This document shows, piece after piece, positions 1 to 8,012 of a stretch of DNA of 40,579 bases. Position 1 is the first letter of the stretch; every line of letters starts with the position of its first letter. The DNA is from an uncultured Chlorobiaceae bacterium (GTDB lineage: Bacteria; Bacteroidota; Chlorobiia; Chlorobiales; Chlorobiaceae). Under the pieces are notes generated by a model that was not told the DNA's origin, did not search any database, and saw nothing but the letters and a program-made list of their open reading frames with translations. The position numbers and the translations under genes are program-made. The stretch covers positions 1 to 40,579 of the forward strand of contig CAISRC010000002.1 of the NCBI GenBank assembly GCA_903887845.1, written 5' to 3'.

Positions 1-1
1 A

Positions 2-139
2 GAAGAACTTGCTGGAAAGTTGAACACAAAAAAATCAGCAATTTCGCGTATTGAAAATCATTCAGAGGATATAAGGCTCTCTACCCTTTTTCATTATGCC
101 GAAGCTCTTGGAAAGAAACTTCAGGTATCCATTCAATAA
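2..139 (+). CDS. XRE-family HTH protein, C-terminal part only
   Basis: The first 139 bases stay open in frame 2 and give the last 45 residues of a protein; the start lies outside the window. The segment [18 protein letters not shown] followed by [13 protein letters not shown] is the recognition helix and following helices of a Cro/C1 (XRE) helix-turn-helix domain, in the form typical of HigA/HipB-like antitoxins and small regulators. It ends directly after the domain, as those short proteins do. It may be the antitoxin of a toxin-antitoxin pair whose toxin lies upstream, but that cannot be seen here. The family call is fairly firm and the role is inference. Confidence 0.75.
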   Translation, partial: EELAGKLNTKKSAISRIENHSEDIRLSTLFHYAEALGKKLQVSIQ

Positions 140-698
140 ACTTGTGCGTCTGAAACTATTTCACAATGTGAGAATTGCTTCATAACGCTATCGACTCAAA
201 TTGATTATTTCTCGGTGACTGGGTTCAGGATTTCAAGGGTTGTGCTTTGTATTTTCTCTTCGTTTGAGGCTTTGCCGGGGGTGAGCGCTTGCGGAATGGA
301 GTGGCTCTTGGCAGATCACCCTTCAGGCAGATAAAGTTTATCATTAAAAAGAGTGAACATAGTGAACATTGGTTGAGAGTTTCGACCCCAGCGGGCAATA
401 TAAGTTCAGGATGTAAGGCAGGAATATTGATTATATTTTTATTGATTTCTTGTTCGTGACATGGAAAGGGGGGGCCTTCAGACAAACCCGTCAGATACAG
501 AATGGTGGTGAGTTTGTTTCTTTTGGTATATTCTTTGGTAGACTTTTAAAGCCTATAGCGTTTACTGAATTTAAAATGAACGTTTATCGACTCCCGCCAT
601 CTCCACAAGAGGCCCGTTCGAAAGGACGGGCTTTTTTCGTTATTTCATTTCATAGATTGAGTGCATGCACTGTATTCTAAAAATGCTCATATTGTTTC
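140..698. other. Non-coding stretch with no convincing gene
   Basis: Two overlapping opposite-strand reading frames (225-485 minus and 450-680 plus) have no recognisable domain and no good ribosome binding site, and they use amino acids like random sequence, so they are not called. A 9-base direct repeat, agtgaacat, occurs twice near 351-370, and a terminator-like hairpin sits at 612-637. The promoter of the 699 gene is presumably in the last 60 bases, but no clear -35/-10 pair is seen. Confidence 0.5.
612..637 (+). terminator. Rho-independent terminator
   Basis: A GCCCGT/ACGGGC stem (612-617 with 626-631) is followed at once by six T residues. It reads on the plus strand and so would end transcription coming from the left edge, shielding the ligase gene at 699. 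Confidence 0.7.
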
Positions 699-2522
699 AT
701 GATCCATATTAAACATGAAGCCACCTTTTTTGGAGCCAACCCTTTTGCGGTAATGCCGGTTCTGGTTGCAAGTCTTGATCTGGCCAACAATACGTCTGAG
801 GAGACAAAGATACTGGAGGAAGGCTCTCTCCGATTGCATACCATTTTTCCGGAATGGGTTAGTGGAGCGCCAGACCTCCAACGGCAGTCGGTTGCAGAAA
901 TTGTGGCTCAAAAAGCCGTACAATGGGCATTAGGAGCGCTCAACGAAGTCAGAGGTTTATTGTATGATGCAGGTGCCACAGCAACGCCAGAGGGTGCTCG
1001 TCTCTGGCTTGGTTTTCACCATCCTGAGGTTAGCCGCTCTGCCCTGAACCTTGCTCTGAAGATTTTGATACAAGCAGGACAATACAATACATTTGATCAA
1101 CATGGTGTAGACTCAGATTTGGCTTCCCTCTGGCAGCTTTGCCGCAGGCATCACCCGGACTATCAAGCACGTATCCTGATGCAGGCTGCACGTGTTAAAA
1201 ACATTCCGGTTTTGCCGTTTATACCAGATACCAGATATTGGCAGTTTGGTTGGGGTAGTCGCTCCCGTATCTTTTTTGAATCAATGTCTAACGCTGATGG
1301 CCAATTAGGGTATCAGTTTCAGTCTTCAAAAGTATCAGGAAAAGCAGTCTTTGCGGCTCTCGGTTTTTCAACCCCTGAACATCTTCTTGTAAACCATGTC
1401 AGTGAACTTGCCGAAGCAGCCGAAAAGGTTGGCTGGCCATGTGTTGTCAAACCTCTCTTTTGTGGTGGAGGCAAAGGGGTAACCGCCGGTATAAGAAGTA
1501 TATCGGAGCTGGAAGCAGCTTTTGCTCATGCCAGGTGTTACACGAATAACGCAGTAATGGTCGAAAAGTTTATTCCGGGTGACGACCATCGATTGATGGT
1601 TATTGACGGAAAACTGTTCGCAGCCATTCGTCGTGCTCCCTCAACGGTAACAGGGAATGGCACGAGTACCATTCTTCAGCTTCTCGCTGCTCTCAATTGT
1701 TCCCGTTCATTGAACATGATGAAAAGTGGGTATTTACGTCCAGTCGAATCAGATCAAATCCTTGAACAACAGTTGGAGCGACAAGGTGTTGACCTTGATA
1801 CAGTACTTCATCTTGGCAGGACAATCACACTGAGATCCAATGCAAACTTGTCAACGGGCGGCACTTGTACTGATGTTACTGAGCGAGTGCATCCTCATGT
1901 CAAACACATGGCAGAAACCGTTGCCAAAACCATGGGCTTGACTACTGTCGGGATCGACTACATTACCACAGACATTGAAAAGTCATGGCAGGAAGGTGGT
2001 AACTTGATTGAGGCCAATACAACACCGGGTCTGGATGCAATAATTGCAGCCGGTCAAGATCCGGTGATTGTTGGTACTGCTGTTCTTGGAACAATACCAG
2101 CTCGCATTCCTGTCCAGCTTTTAGTTGTGCAGCAATCAGATGTGGATCAAGCGAAAACTTATCTGAAGAGCATGACATCTTCGAAAGGTGTTGGATGGAC
2201 GTGCAACGGTGAAGCAGGTATTGACGACATGCCTTTATGCATTACGCCGACCGGGCCATGGAAGGCTGTTCACGTACTGCTGCGTCATAAAGTTGTTCAT
2301 CAAGCCCGTGTGGTTTGTGTCGCAGAGGATATCGTTTGTCATGGCATGCCGCTTGATAAGGTCAATCATGTTGTTTTATGTGGAGATGAGTTGGAGCTCC
2401 CGTCTGAATGGTTACAGGTACTGATTGACCATAGTGAGGCTGTAGAAAGGTTTTCAAGCTGGCAGGATTTTATAAGCAAAAGTGTAAATCCACTACTGAC
2501 ACAAGGTGGTTGGAAACATTGA
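699..2522 (+). CDS. Cyanophycin-synthetase-like ATP-grasp ligase (CphA2-like)
   Basis: The 607-residue protein follows the domain order of cyanophycin synthetase. Residues 1-165 match the CphA N-terminal domain (GANPFAVMPVLVASLDL near the start). Residues 180-470 are an ATP-grasp domain, with VVKPLFCGGGKGVTAGI (249-265), VEKFIPGDDHRLMVIDGK (288-305), the GNGTSTI loop, TVGIDYITTDI and the metal-binding end NLIEANTTPGL (435-445). Residues 470-590 still resemble the start of the CphA Mur-ligase domain (GVGWTCNG, TPTGPWKAVHVLL), but the TGTNGKTT P-loop is replaced by VVQQSDVDQA and the domain stops early. Normal CphA has about 870 residues. Loss of one ATP site and a short C-terminus are the published hallmarks of cyanobacterial CphA2, which polymerises beta-aspartyl-arginine dipeptide. 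The substrate here is inferred. No cyanophycinase or dipeptidase lies nearby, and the start lacks a clear Shine-Dalgarno. Confidence 0.8.
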   Translation: MIHIKHEATFFGANPFAVMPVLVASLDLANNTSEETKILEEGSLRLHTIFPEWVSGAPDLQRQSVAEIVAQKAVQWALGALNEVRGLLYDAGATATPEGARLWLGFHHPEVSRSALNLALKILIQAGQYNTFDQHGVDSDLASLWQLCRRHHPDYQARILMQAARVKNIPVLPFIPDTRYWQFGWGSRSRIFFESMSNADGQLGYQFQSSKVSGKAVFAALGFSTPEHLLVNHVSELAEAAEKVGWPCVVKPLFCGGGKGVTAGIRSISELEAAFAHARCYTNNAVMVEKFIPGDDHRLMVIDGKLFAAIRRAPSTVTGNGTSTILQLLAALNCSRSLNMMKSGYLRPVESDQILEQQLERQGVDLDTVLHLGRTITLRSNANLSTGGTCTDVTERVHPHVKHMAETVAKTMGLTTVGIDYITTDIEKSWQEGGNLIEANTTPGLDAIIAAGQDPVIVGTAVLGTIPARIPVQLLVVQQSDVDQAKTYLKSMTSSKGVGWTCNGEAGIDDMPLCITPTGPWKAVHVLLRHKVVHQARVVCVAEDIVCHGMPLDKVNHVVLCGDELELPSEWLQVLIDHSEAVERFSSWQDFISKSVNPLLTQGGWKH

Positions 2523-2780
2523 AAATATAGCTCAGTATTTTCGCTGTTATGCCTGAGAACGCAGAAAACTCAGGGTCATGGTACGATGGTAATAATGTTG
2601 CCGATGGTTTTCAAATTGGCAGAGTGGGATCATTTACGATAGTGTAAAATTTATTAATGATATCAAGGAAACGGCTGTTGCTTAGAACAGCCTCAACCAC
2701 TACTTTTTGCAAATTTTGTCGTGCTGTGCGTCGGTTATGTTGTATTTTATTAAAATACTTTGAAGTAACGCAACTGACGC

Positions 2781-3444
2781 ATGAACAAAAAGCAGCTCAC
2801 CGAACGCGACATCTGTACCAAATACATTCCCCCAGCACTTGATCGGGCTGGATGGGATATTGCGACCCAGGTGCGTGAAGAGTTTCCGCTGACAAAGGGG
2901 CGCATTATTGTTCGTGGCAAGCTGCACACCCGCGCTCAGCACAAGCGGGTTGATTATGTGCTTTTCTACAAGCCCAATATTCCCCTTGCGCTCATCGAGG
3001 CCAAAGACAACAACCACTCTCTTGGCGATGGCATGCAGCAGGCGCTTGGTTATGCCGGTGCCCTTTGTCTTCAGCTCCAACGGTGATGGATTCCTTTTTC
3101 ACAACAAGATTGCCACTGACGGCATGATTGAGCGCGAACTCTCTCTGGAAGAGTTTCCCCCAGCCGAGGAGCTCTGGCAACGCTGGTTACTGCATCGGGG
3201 AATAACCGGACAGCAGGAGAAGCTGATTACGCAGGACTACTACAGCGACGGGAGCAACAAGAGCCCCCGTTACTATCAGTTTCTGGCCATCAACAAAACC
3301 ATTGAGGCCATTGCGCAGGGCCAGAACCGCATTTTACTGGTGATGGCTACCGGAACCGGCAAAACTTTTACCGCTTTTCAGATTATCTGGCGTCTCTGGA
3401 AGTCAAAGGCAAAAAAGCGAATCCTCTTTCTTATGATAAAATAG
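2781..3444 (+). pseudogene. hsdR: Type I restriction enzyme R subunit, frameshifted and truncated
   Basis: The first 100 codons encode an HsdR N-terminal nuclease domain, with the PD-(D/E)xK pattern visible as [10 protein letters not shown] then ALIEAKDNN. The frame breaks near 3055-3070: GYAGAL runs into a stop, while [16 protein letters not shown] continues in another frame, as expected of an intact HsdR, pointing to a small deletion. The second part reaches the helicase P-loop [15 protein letters not shown] and then stops at RILFLMIK, where a full protein would continue RILFLADRN. More than two thirds of the usual 900-1000 residues are missing, and no hsdM or hsdS is present. The gene is almost certainly dead, and the break abuts the palindromic region that follows. 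Confidence 0.88.
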
Positions 3445-3456
3445 CACCATCAATAG

Positions 3457-3473
3457 ATTCGGAATTTCCGAAT
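3457..3473. repeat. Small palindrome sharing its core with the large one downstream
   Basis: The 8-base arms attcggaa and ttccgaat flank a single T. The central 11 bases, cggaatttccg, recur at the centre of the large palindrome at 3511-3569. A third hairpin (GCCCAT/ATGGGC) sits at 3495-3508 between them. Confidence 0.75.
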
Positions 3474-3510
3474 TTCAGCAAAAAGACCATCCAAGCCCAT
3501 TTATGGGCAC

Positions 3511-3569
3511 CACCCGACATGCCAACTGGTTGTCCGGAATTTCCGGACAACCAGTTGGCATGTCGGGTG
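3511..3569. repeat. 59-bp near-perfect palindrome
   Basis: The 29-base arms (3511-3539 and 3541-3569) are exact reverse complements around a single central T at 3540. I checked each pair, and pairing ends at 3510/3570. No T-run follows that would suit a simple terminator, and the element lies in the gap between the broken hsdR and the antitoxin gene. It could be a mobile palindromic repeat, a deletion or inversion scar, or a hairpin substrate. Its nature is unknown. Confidence 0.92.
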
Positions 3570-3696
3570 CAGAGTTTTTGCTTGCTGATTATTGCGTAGC
3601 AGTTAAAGAGGCTGTATAACTTGGAGGATTGAGACAAGTCCTTTATACTTTACCCTGAAGTCAGGTCGTATTTCAAGACCTTATAGTGCTACTTTT

Positions 3697-3930
3697 ATGC
3701 AACAGGCAAAAGTCACTCTCTCGCCGCTTTGGGTCGAGTTTTTAAACGACTATAAACGCTTTGGATTCAAAGGTAAAAGTTCAATGGTTCAGGTTGCATT
3801 GCAACGCATGGAAGAGCAGTTGACACTCCAACAGCTTCAACAATCGGCGAATCTGTATGCCGAGCTGTATGAAGAAGAGGCTGAATTACGGGAGTTAACT
3901 GAAACAGCTATAACTGGATGGCCTGATTGA
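3697..3930 (+). CDS. MazE/RHH-type antitoxin, apparently without its toxin
   Basis: This 77-residue protein begins with a short strand and helix pattern (VTLSPLWVEFLNDYKRFGF, KGKSSMVQVALQRMEE) like ribbon-helix-helix antitoxins. It ends with an acidic tail (LYAELYEEEAELRELTE, ITGWPD) of the kind found in MazE-like partners of PemK/MazF toxins. In such pairs the toxin gene usually starts within a few bases of the antitoxin stop, but only 73 bases follow before the nucleotidyltransferase gene, and no MazF frame is present. The family call rests on overall pattern, not on a diagnostic motif. Confidence 0.6.
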   Translation: MQQAKVTLSPLWVEFLNDYKRFGFKGKSSMVQVALQRMEEQLTLQQLQQSANLYAELYEEEAELRELTETAITGWPD

Positions 3931-4003
3931 CAAACAGCCCTGTTTTGCCTATACCATTAGATTGTCTATGTTGGTACTGGTAAAAGGACGAGGAAACAAC
4001 TCA

Positions 4004-4291
4004 ATGAGACTTAGCGAAACGGAGCAGCAATGCATACTTGAGGCAACCCGGCAGAACTTCGGTGATGACGCGAAGGCTTGGCTGTTTGGCTCGCGTGCTG
4101 ACGATACACGTCGAGGCGGTGAGGTGGATTTATATATCGACACGAGACAGCGCAATAACCTGATGGCAGAATTGCGGTGCCAAATGGCTATCGAAGAGAG
4201 TCTGGATTTGCATGTTGATTTGGTCGTCAATGACCATGTCAAGGATATGCCAATTTATAAAATCGCAAAAAAGCAGGGGGTTCAATTATGA
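4004..4291 (+). CDS. MntA-like minimal nucleotidyltransferase
   Basis: The 95-residue protein carries the Pol-beta-type nucleotidyltransferase signature LFGSRADD followed by GGEVDLYID, with the two metal-binding acidic residues in EVDLYID. Proteins of this size act as the MntA antitoxin in HEPN-MNT pairs, where they AMPylate and silence a HEPN ribonuclease. I chose the ATG at 4004 over a TTG at 3962 because GGACGAGG lies at suitable spacing before it. Its stop overlaps the ATG of the next frame (ATGA at 4288-4291), the coupling usual for this pair, but that partner is only a stub. It is thus probably an orphan antitoxin. Confidence 0.8.
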   Translation: MRLSETEQQCILEATRQNFGDDAKAWLFGSRADDTRRGGEVDLYIDTRQRNNLMAELRCQMAIEESLDLHVDLVVNDHVKDMPIYKIAKKQGVQL

Positions 4292-4341
4292 CGGAGCCAT
4301 TTGTATTATTCTTCCCGAAGCCCTATATTAACAATCGTTAA
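4288..4341 (+). pseudogene. 17-codon stub where the HEPN toxin gene should be
   Basis: An ATG that overlaps the nucleotidyltransferase stop by four bases opens the short frame MTEPFVLFFPKPYINNR and then meets TAA. The position and ATGA coupling are those of a HEPN-domain toxin gene, but the remaining 100 or more codons are absent and the metB riboswitch starts about 20 bases later. I read it as a toxin gene removed by deletion. The alternative is that the frame is accidental. Confidence 0.45.
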
Positions 4342-4360
4342 AACGTTCTTTATCCATTAC

Positions 4361-4505
4361 TGGTCATCAAGAAAGGCTGAGGGATTAGACCCTGCGAAGC
4401 CTTGACAACCGATTCCTGTCAAAAGGGAACACGGTGCCAAATTCTACTTTTGCGATCTATGCATCTGGTTGTTGAACGCTAGGTGAAGCAGAAGAACGAT
4501 GAGTG
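4361..4505 (+). promoter_or_regulatory. SAM-I (S-box) riboswitch of metB
   Basis: The core reads GAGGGATTAGACCCTGCGAAG, then CAACC, then ACGGTGCCAAATTC, and closes with GCAGAAGAACGATGAG, matching the S-box consensus in order. The outer helix can form from TCATC (4364-4368) and GATGA (4498-4502). S-box riboswitches bind S-adenosylmethionine and switch off methionine genes. A strong terminator lies 85 bases downstream and metB follows it, so control by transcription termination is expected. Confidence 0.92.
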
Positions 4506-4585
4506 AAAAAGAGCTTTTAATAGTTTCTCTTTTCAAAACAGGCGAGTTGCTCTCAAAACGCGCCATACAAGAACAGAATTCCATT

Positions 4586-4624
4586 AAAAACCTCTTCCAT
4601 GCTCATCAGGGAAGAGGTTTTTTT
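4586..4624 (+). terminator. Terminator of the metB riboswitch
   Basis: CCTCTTCC (4591-4598) pairs with GGAAGAGG, extended by A-T pairs, and is followed by a T-run into 4624. Its loop contains CTCATC, which is complementary to GATGAG at the 3' strand of the riboswitch outer helix. It sits 38 bases before metB and is most likely the expression platform. Confidence 0.88.
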
Positions 4625-4662
4625 GTTGTATTATCTTTTTCAATATTCTAACGGAAAGAGTT

Positions 4663-5799
4663 ATGAGTTTCCAGACCGATACCATTCATGCCGGTGTAGG
4701 CCCCGACAAGGCTTACGGCGCTATTATGACCCCGATTTACCAGTCTTCAACCTTTGTGTTTGAGGATATCGGCAAGCACCGGGGGTTTGACTACACCAGA
4801 AGCGGCAATCCCACCCGCAAGGCGCTCGAAGACAATCTCTGTGCTCTTGAAGGGTGTTCATCAGCAGTTGCTGTTACTACAGGCATGGCGGCGATTACCT
4901 CCACCCTGAGCATTTTTCATGCGGGTGACGAGATTATCTGTACTGATGACTGCTATGGCGGTACCTCCAGATTGATGAAGACGGTTGAAGAGCATTTCGG
5001 TATCAAGGTGCATTTTGTCAACATGCAAGTGGCGGAAAACATTCTCCCTTCTGTGAATGAGCGGACGAAAGCTGTCTGGGTTGAAACACCCTCAAACCCT
5101 CTGCTGAACCTTATTGATGTTGCTGCCGTGTCGGCGCTTGCCAGGGAACGAGGCCTTTTAACTATCGTTGACAACACCTTTCTCTCTCCTTATGGGCAGA
5201 AGCCTTTCGAACTTGGAGCGGACATTGTGGTGCATTCGACGACCAAATACCTGAACGGTCATTCCGACGTGGTTGGCGGAGCGGTGCTCTCGAACAGTGA
5301 GGATCTTGATGCGAAGCTGAAGTTTACGGTCAATGCCCTTGGCACCTGCGCCCAGCCTTTCGACTGCTGGCTGGTGCTGCGCGGCATCAAGACGCTGGTG
5401 GTTCGCATGAGAGAGCATGAACGCAATGCCTTGGCGGTGGCGCAGTTCCTGGAGCAGCACCCGAAGGTGAAACGGGTTTTTTATCCCGGTCTGGTGAATC
5501 ATCCCCAGTATGAGCTTGCCAGAAAACAGCAGAAAAGTTTTGGCGGCATGGTCTCTTTTGAGCTTGATGGCACTATCGAAGATGTCAACCGGGTTCTGAC
5601 GGGCACAAAGCTCTTTGCCCTGGCCGAAAGCCTTGGCGGTGTGGAGTCGCTGATTGAGCATCCGGCATCGATGAGCCATGCGTCGATGGATAAAGAGCAT
5701 CGCGAGGCAGCCGGGATTACCGATACCATTATCAGGCTTTCAGTAGGTATTGAGGATGGTGACGATCTTGTGGCAGATTTACAAAACGCGCTTGGTTGA
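4663..5799 (+). CDS. metB: Cystathionine gamma-synthase-type PLP enzyme
   Basis: The 378-residue protein belongs to the Cys/Met-metabolism PLP family of fold type I. It has the cofactor lysine K195 in HSTTKYLNGHSDVVGG, the DYTRSGNPTR motif near residue 44, GMAAI, ETPSNPLL, and SLGGVESLIEHP near the end. It is expected to join an activated homoserine with cysteine to form cystathionine, the entry to methionine. Gamma-lyase and sulfhydrylase members look alike, but the SAM riboswitch in front supports a biosynthetic role. The start has GGAAAGAG just upstream. It appears translationally coupled to the next gene (TGATG). Confidence 0.9.
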   Translation: MSFQTDTIHAGVGPDKAYGAIMTPIYQSSTFVFEDIGKHRGFDYTRSGNPTRKALEDNLCALEGCSSAVAVTTGMAAITSTLSIFHAGDEIICTDDCYGGTSRLMKTVEEHFGIKVHFVNMQVAENILPSVNERTKAVWVETPSNPLLNLIDVAAVSALARERGLLTIVDNTFLSPYGQKPFELGADIVVHSTTKYLNGHSDVVGGAVLSNSEDLDAKLKFTVNALGTCAQPFDCWLVLRGIKTLVVRMREHERNALAVAQFLEQHPKVKRVFYPGLVNHPQYELARKQQKSFGGMVSFELDGTIEDVNRVLTGTKLFALAESLGGVESLIEHPASMSHASMDKEHREAAGITDTIIRLSVGIEDGDDLVADLQNALG

Positions 5800-6530
5800 T
5801 GAGTAAGGATAGCTTTCCTCCCCCCTATACGGTGCAGGTCAGTGCAAGGGCAAAACATGCCCGGTTGAAGATGACTCCTCATGCTGGTCTGATTGTTGTG
5901 TTGCCCGAAGGGTTCAACAGGAAGCATGTTCCTGACTTGTTGCTGCGTCATGAGTTGTGGATACGCAAGACAGCGGCGCAGCTTGATGCGCAGCGAGAGG
6001 AGCCTCTTCCTGCAACAGATAATGGCTTGCCCTGCACGGTTACCTTTCCCCATTTTGATGAAGCGTGGGAGGTGGAGTATGTTCAAACTGCCATTGGAGA
6101 AGCGGATATTGAGGAGCGTTCAAAAAACAGTCTGCTTATTTCCGGAGATGTAGCCAATGATGCCCTTTGTCGCAAACTTCTCTTCTCATGGTTGAAACAT
6201 CGTGCGGGGCAGCTTCTGCTGCCTTCATTTGAACAACTTGCAGCATCACTTGATTTCGACTATGCAGAAGCAAAGGTTCGCCTGCAACACTCCCGCTGGG
6301 GGAGTTGCTCGTCCAACCGGGTCATAACACTGAACAACAAACTGCTTTTTTTGCCGGAATATCTCATCCGCCATATTATGGTTCATGAACTGTGTCATAC
6401 GGTTCATCTCAACCATTCCCGCTCCTTCTGGGCTTTGGTTCACCAGCACGATCCGTTATGGCGGATTCACAACCGTGAAATGAAGAGTGCCTGGAAATAT
6501 GTACCAGCCTGGGTTTCCGCTAAAGCGTGA
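5799..6530 (+). CDS. YgjP-type (DUF45) zinc metalloprotease
   Basis: A 243-residue protein whose C-terminal third holds MVHELCHTVHLNHSRSFW, the HExxH zinc site with a downstream histidine, preceded by LQHSRWGSCSSNRVITLNN, a block typical of the YgjP/DUF45 (M48-like) family. The substrate is unknown; relatives often sit next to unrelated genes or in restriction operons. The ATG at 5799 overlaps the metB stop by one base, so the two genes are probably one operon under the SAM riboswitch. A TTG at 5796 is the less likely start. Confidence 0.85.
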   Translation: MSKDSFPPPYTVQVSARAKHARLKMTPHAGLIVVLPEGFNRKHVPDLLLRHELWIRKTAAQLDAQREEPLPATDNGLPCTVTFPHFDEAWEVEYVQTAIGEADIEERSKNSLLISGDVANDALCRKLLFSWLKHRAGQLLLPSFEQLAASLDFDYAEAKVRLQHSRWGSCSSNRVITLNNKLLFLPEYLIRHIMVHELCHTVHLNHSRSFWALVHQHDPLWRIHNREMKSAWKYVPAWVSAKA

Positions 6531-6749
6531 ATCTTTTATGGAGAGTCCGTGTTCTAAAGGATATGCTGCATTATGAGGATGTAATTGTTATATTGGCATA
6601 ATCTGATTTCCCTCGTTCAAGAGCGCAGTCTACGGCTGGCAAAGAAAACATCCCCCTTTGTAATAGTTCCCCTGTTTCTCTGCTTGACTTCAGGGACATT
6701 TCACGCTTACTCTCAGTAACCGTTCAATTCAATAAATTAAGAAGACACT

Positions 6750-8006
6750 ATGCAATTTGAGTCACTGAATATCATCGATCCAATTTTAAAGTCACTGCAG
6801 GAAGAGGGTTATACGACTCCAACCCCCATCCAGGCCGAAGCCATACCGATTATTTTACAGGGTACCGACTTGCTCGGCTGCGCACAGACAGGAACAGGGA
6901 AAACAGCCGCTTTTGCTATTCCAATTCTCCAGTTGCTCAGCGCCAATAAAGTTTATGACAGGAAACGGAAAATACGGAGCTTGATTGTTACCCCGACACG
7001 AGAACTGGCTATTCAGATAGGAGAGAGTTTTAACGCCTACGGGCGCCATACCGGCTTGACCAATACCGTGATTTTCGGCGGTGTCAATCAGAACCCGCAG
7101 ACTGCCGCCTTGATTCGCGGAGTTGACATTGTTGTTGCAACACCCGGCCGGTTGCTCGATCTTCTCAACCAGGGATTTCTGCACTTGCGCGACGTCGAAA
7201 TACTCGTTCTGGATGAAGCGGACCGGATGCTTGATATGGGCTTTATTCACGATGTGAAAAAAATATTGACCGTGCTTCCGAAAAAAAGGCAGTCACTCTT
7301 TTTTTCGGCCACCATGCCGCCTGAAATTGTCACGCTTGCGGCAACCATCTTGCATCACCCGTCCAAGGTATCGGTAACGCCGGTTTCCTCTACGGTAGAA
7401 ATCATTAATCAATCCATCTATTTCGTTGATAAAGGCAATAAAAATGCCTTGCTGGTAGACCTCCTGAACGATGATAAGATAAAGACCGCGCTGGTTTTTA
7501 CCCGGACCAAGCATGGTGCCGACAAAGTAGTGAAAGTCCTGCAGAAGCACAATATTACGGCTGAGGCGATCCATGGCAACAAGGCACAAAATGCCCGTCA
7601 GCGAGCCTTGAAGAATTTCAAGGCACAAACAACGCGTGTTCTTGTGGCGACCGATATTGCCGCACGAGGAATTGATGTTGATGATCTGGAGTATGTGATC
7701 AATTTTGAAATGCCCAATATTGCCGAGACCTATGTTCATCGTATCGGGCGTACGGGAAGAGCCGGGGCAAAAGGAACCGCACTGTCGTTTTGTGATGCCG
7801 AAGAGAAAGAGTACCTGCGCGACATTGAAAAACTGATCTCGAAAAAAATTCCTGTTATTGATAAACACCCGTTTCCACTCATGGATCATCATCCGGTAAA
7901 AGCGCCAAAGCAGCAGGGGAGAGGAAATTCAGGTCATCCCGTACCGAAAACGTACGTAAACACAACGCCGAAAAGGTGGTCGGAGAGACCGAGAGCTACC
8001 CGGTAA
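6750..8006 (+). CDS. rhlE: DEAD-box RNA helicase, RhlE type
   Basis: All nine DEAD-box motifs are present in 418 residues: the Q motif [11 protein letters not shown], Walker A AQTGTGKT (45-52), PTRELA, GGVNQN, TPGRLLD, DEAD (155-158), SAT, the C-terminal RecA blocks with [11 protein letters not shown], and [11 protein letters not shown] basic tail with [12 protein letters not shown] and [11 protein letters not shown] follows the core, as usual in RhlE. Such enzymes unwind short duplexes in ribosome assembly and RNA decay and are often cold-induced. The 219-base upstream gap could hold a long leader, though I recognise no specific element. It converges on the PPC gene with 6 bases between stops. 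Confidence 0.93.
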   Translation: MQFESLNIIDPILKSLQEEGYTTPTPIQAEAIPIILQGTDLLGCAQTGTGKTAAFAIPILQLLSANKVYDRKRKIRSLIVTPTRELAIQIGESFNAYGRHTGLTNTVIFGGVNQNPQTAALIRGVDIVVATPGRLLDLLNQGFLHLRDVEILVLDEADRMLDMGFIHDVKKILTVLPKKRQSLFFSATMPPEIVTLAATILHHPSKVSVTPVSSTVEIINQSIYFVDKGNKNALLVDLLNDDKIKTALVFTRTKHGADKVVKVLQKHNITAEAIHGNKAQNARQRALKNFKAQTTRVLVATDIAARGIDVDDLEYVINFEMPNIAETYVHRIGRTGRAGAKGTALSFCDAEEKEYLRDIEKLISKKIPVIDKHPFPLMDHHPVKAPKQQGRGNSGHPVPKTYVNTTPKRWSERPRATR

Positions 8007-8012
8007 ACTGTT

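Noticed and set aside
225-680. Two overlapping opposite-strand reading frames of 76 and 86 codons in the left intergenic region
   Set aside because: No ribosome site, no family resemblance, random-looking composition, and one of them runs through a clear terminator hairpin.
5158-6086. Long minus-strand frames (180 and 195 codons) opposite metB and the metalloprotease
   Set aside because: They mirror the codon bias of real plus-strand genes with strong motifs and have no domain of their own.
7293-7892. A 199-codon minus-strand frame opposite the RhlE-type helicase
   Set aside because: It is the shadow of the helicase C-terminal RecA domain, and its translation shows no family motif.
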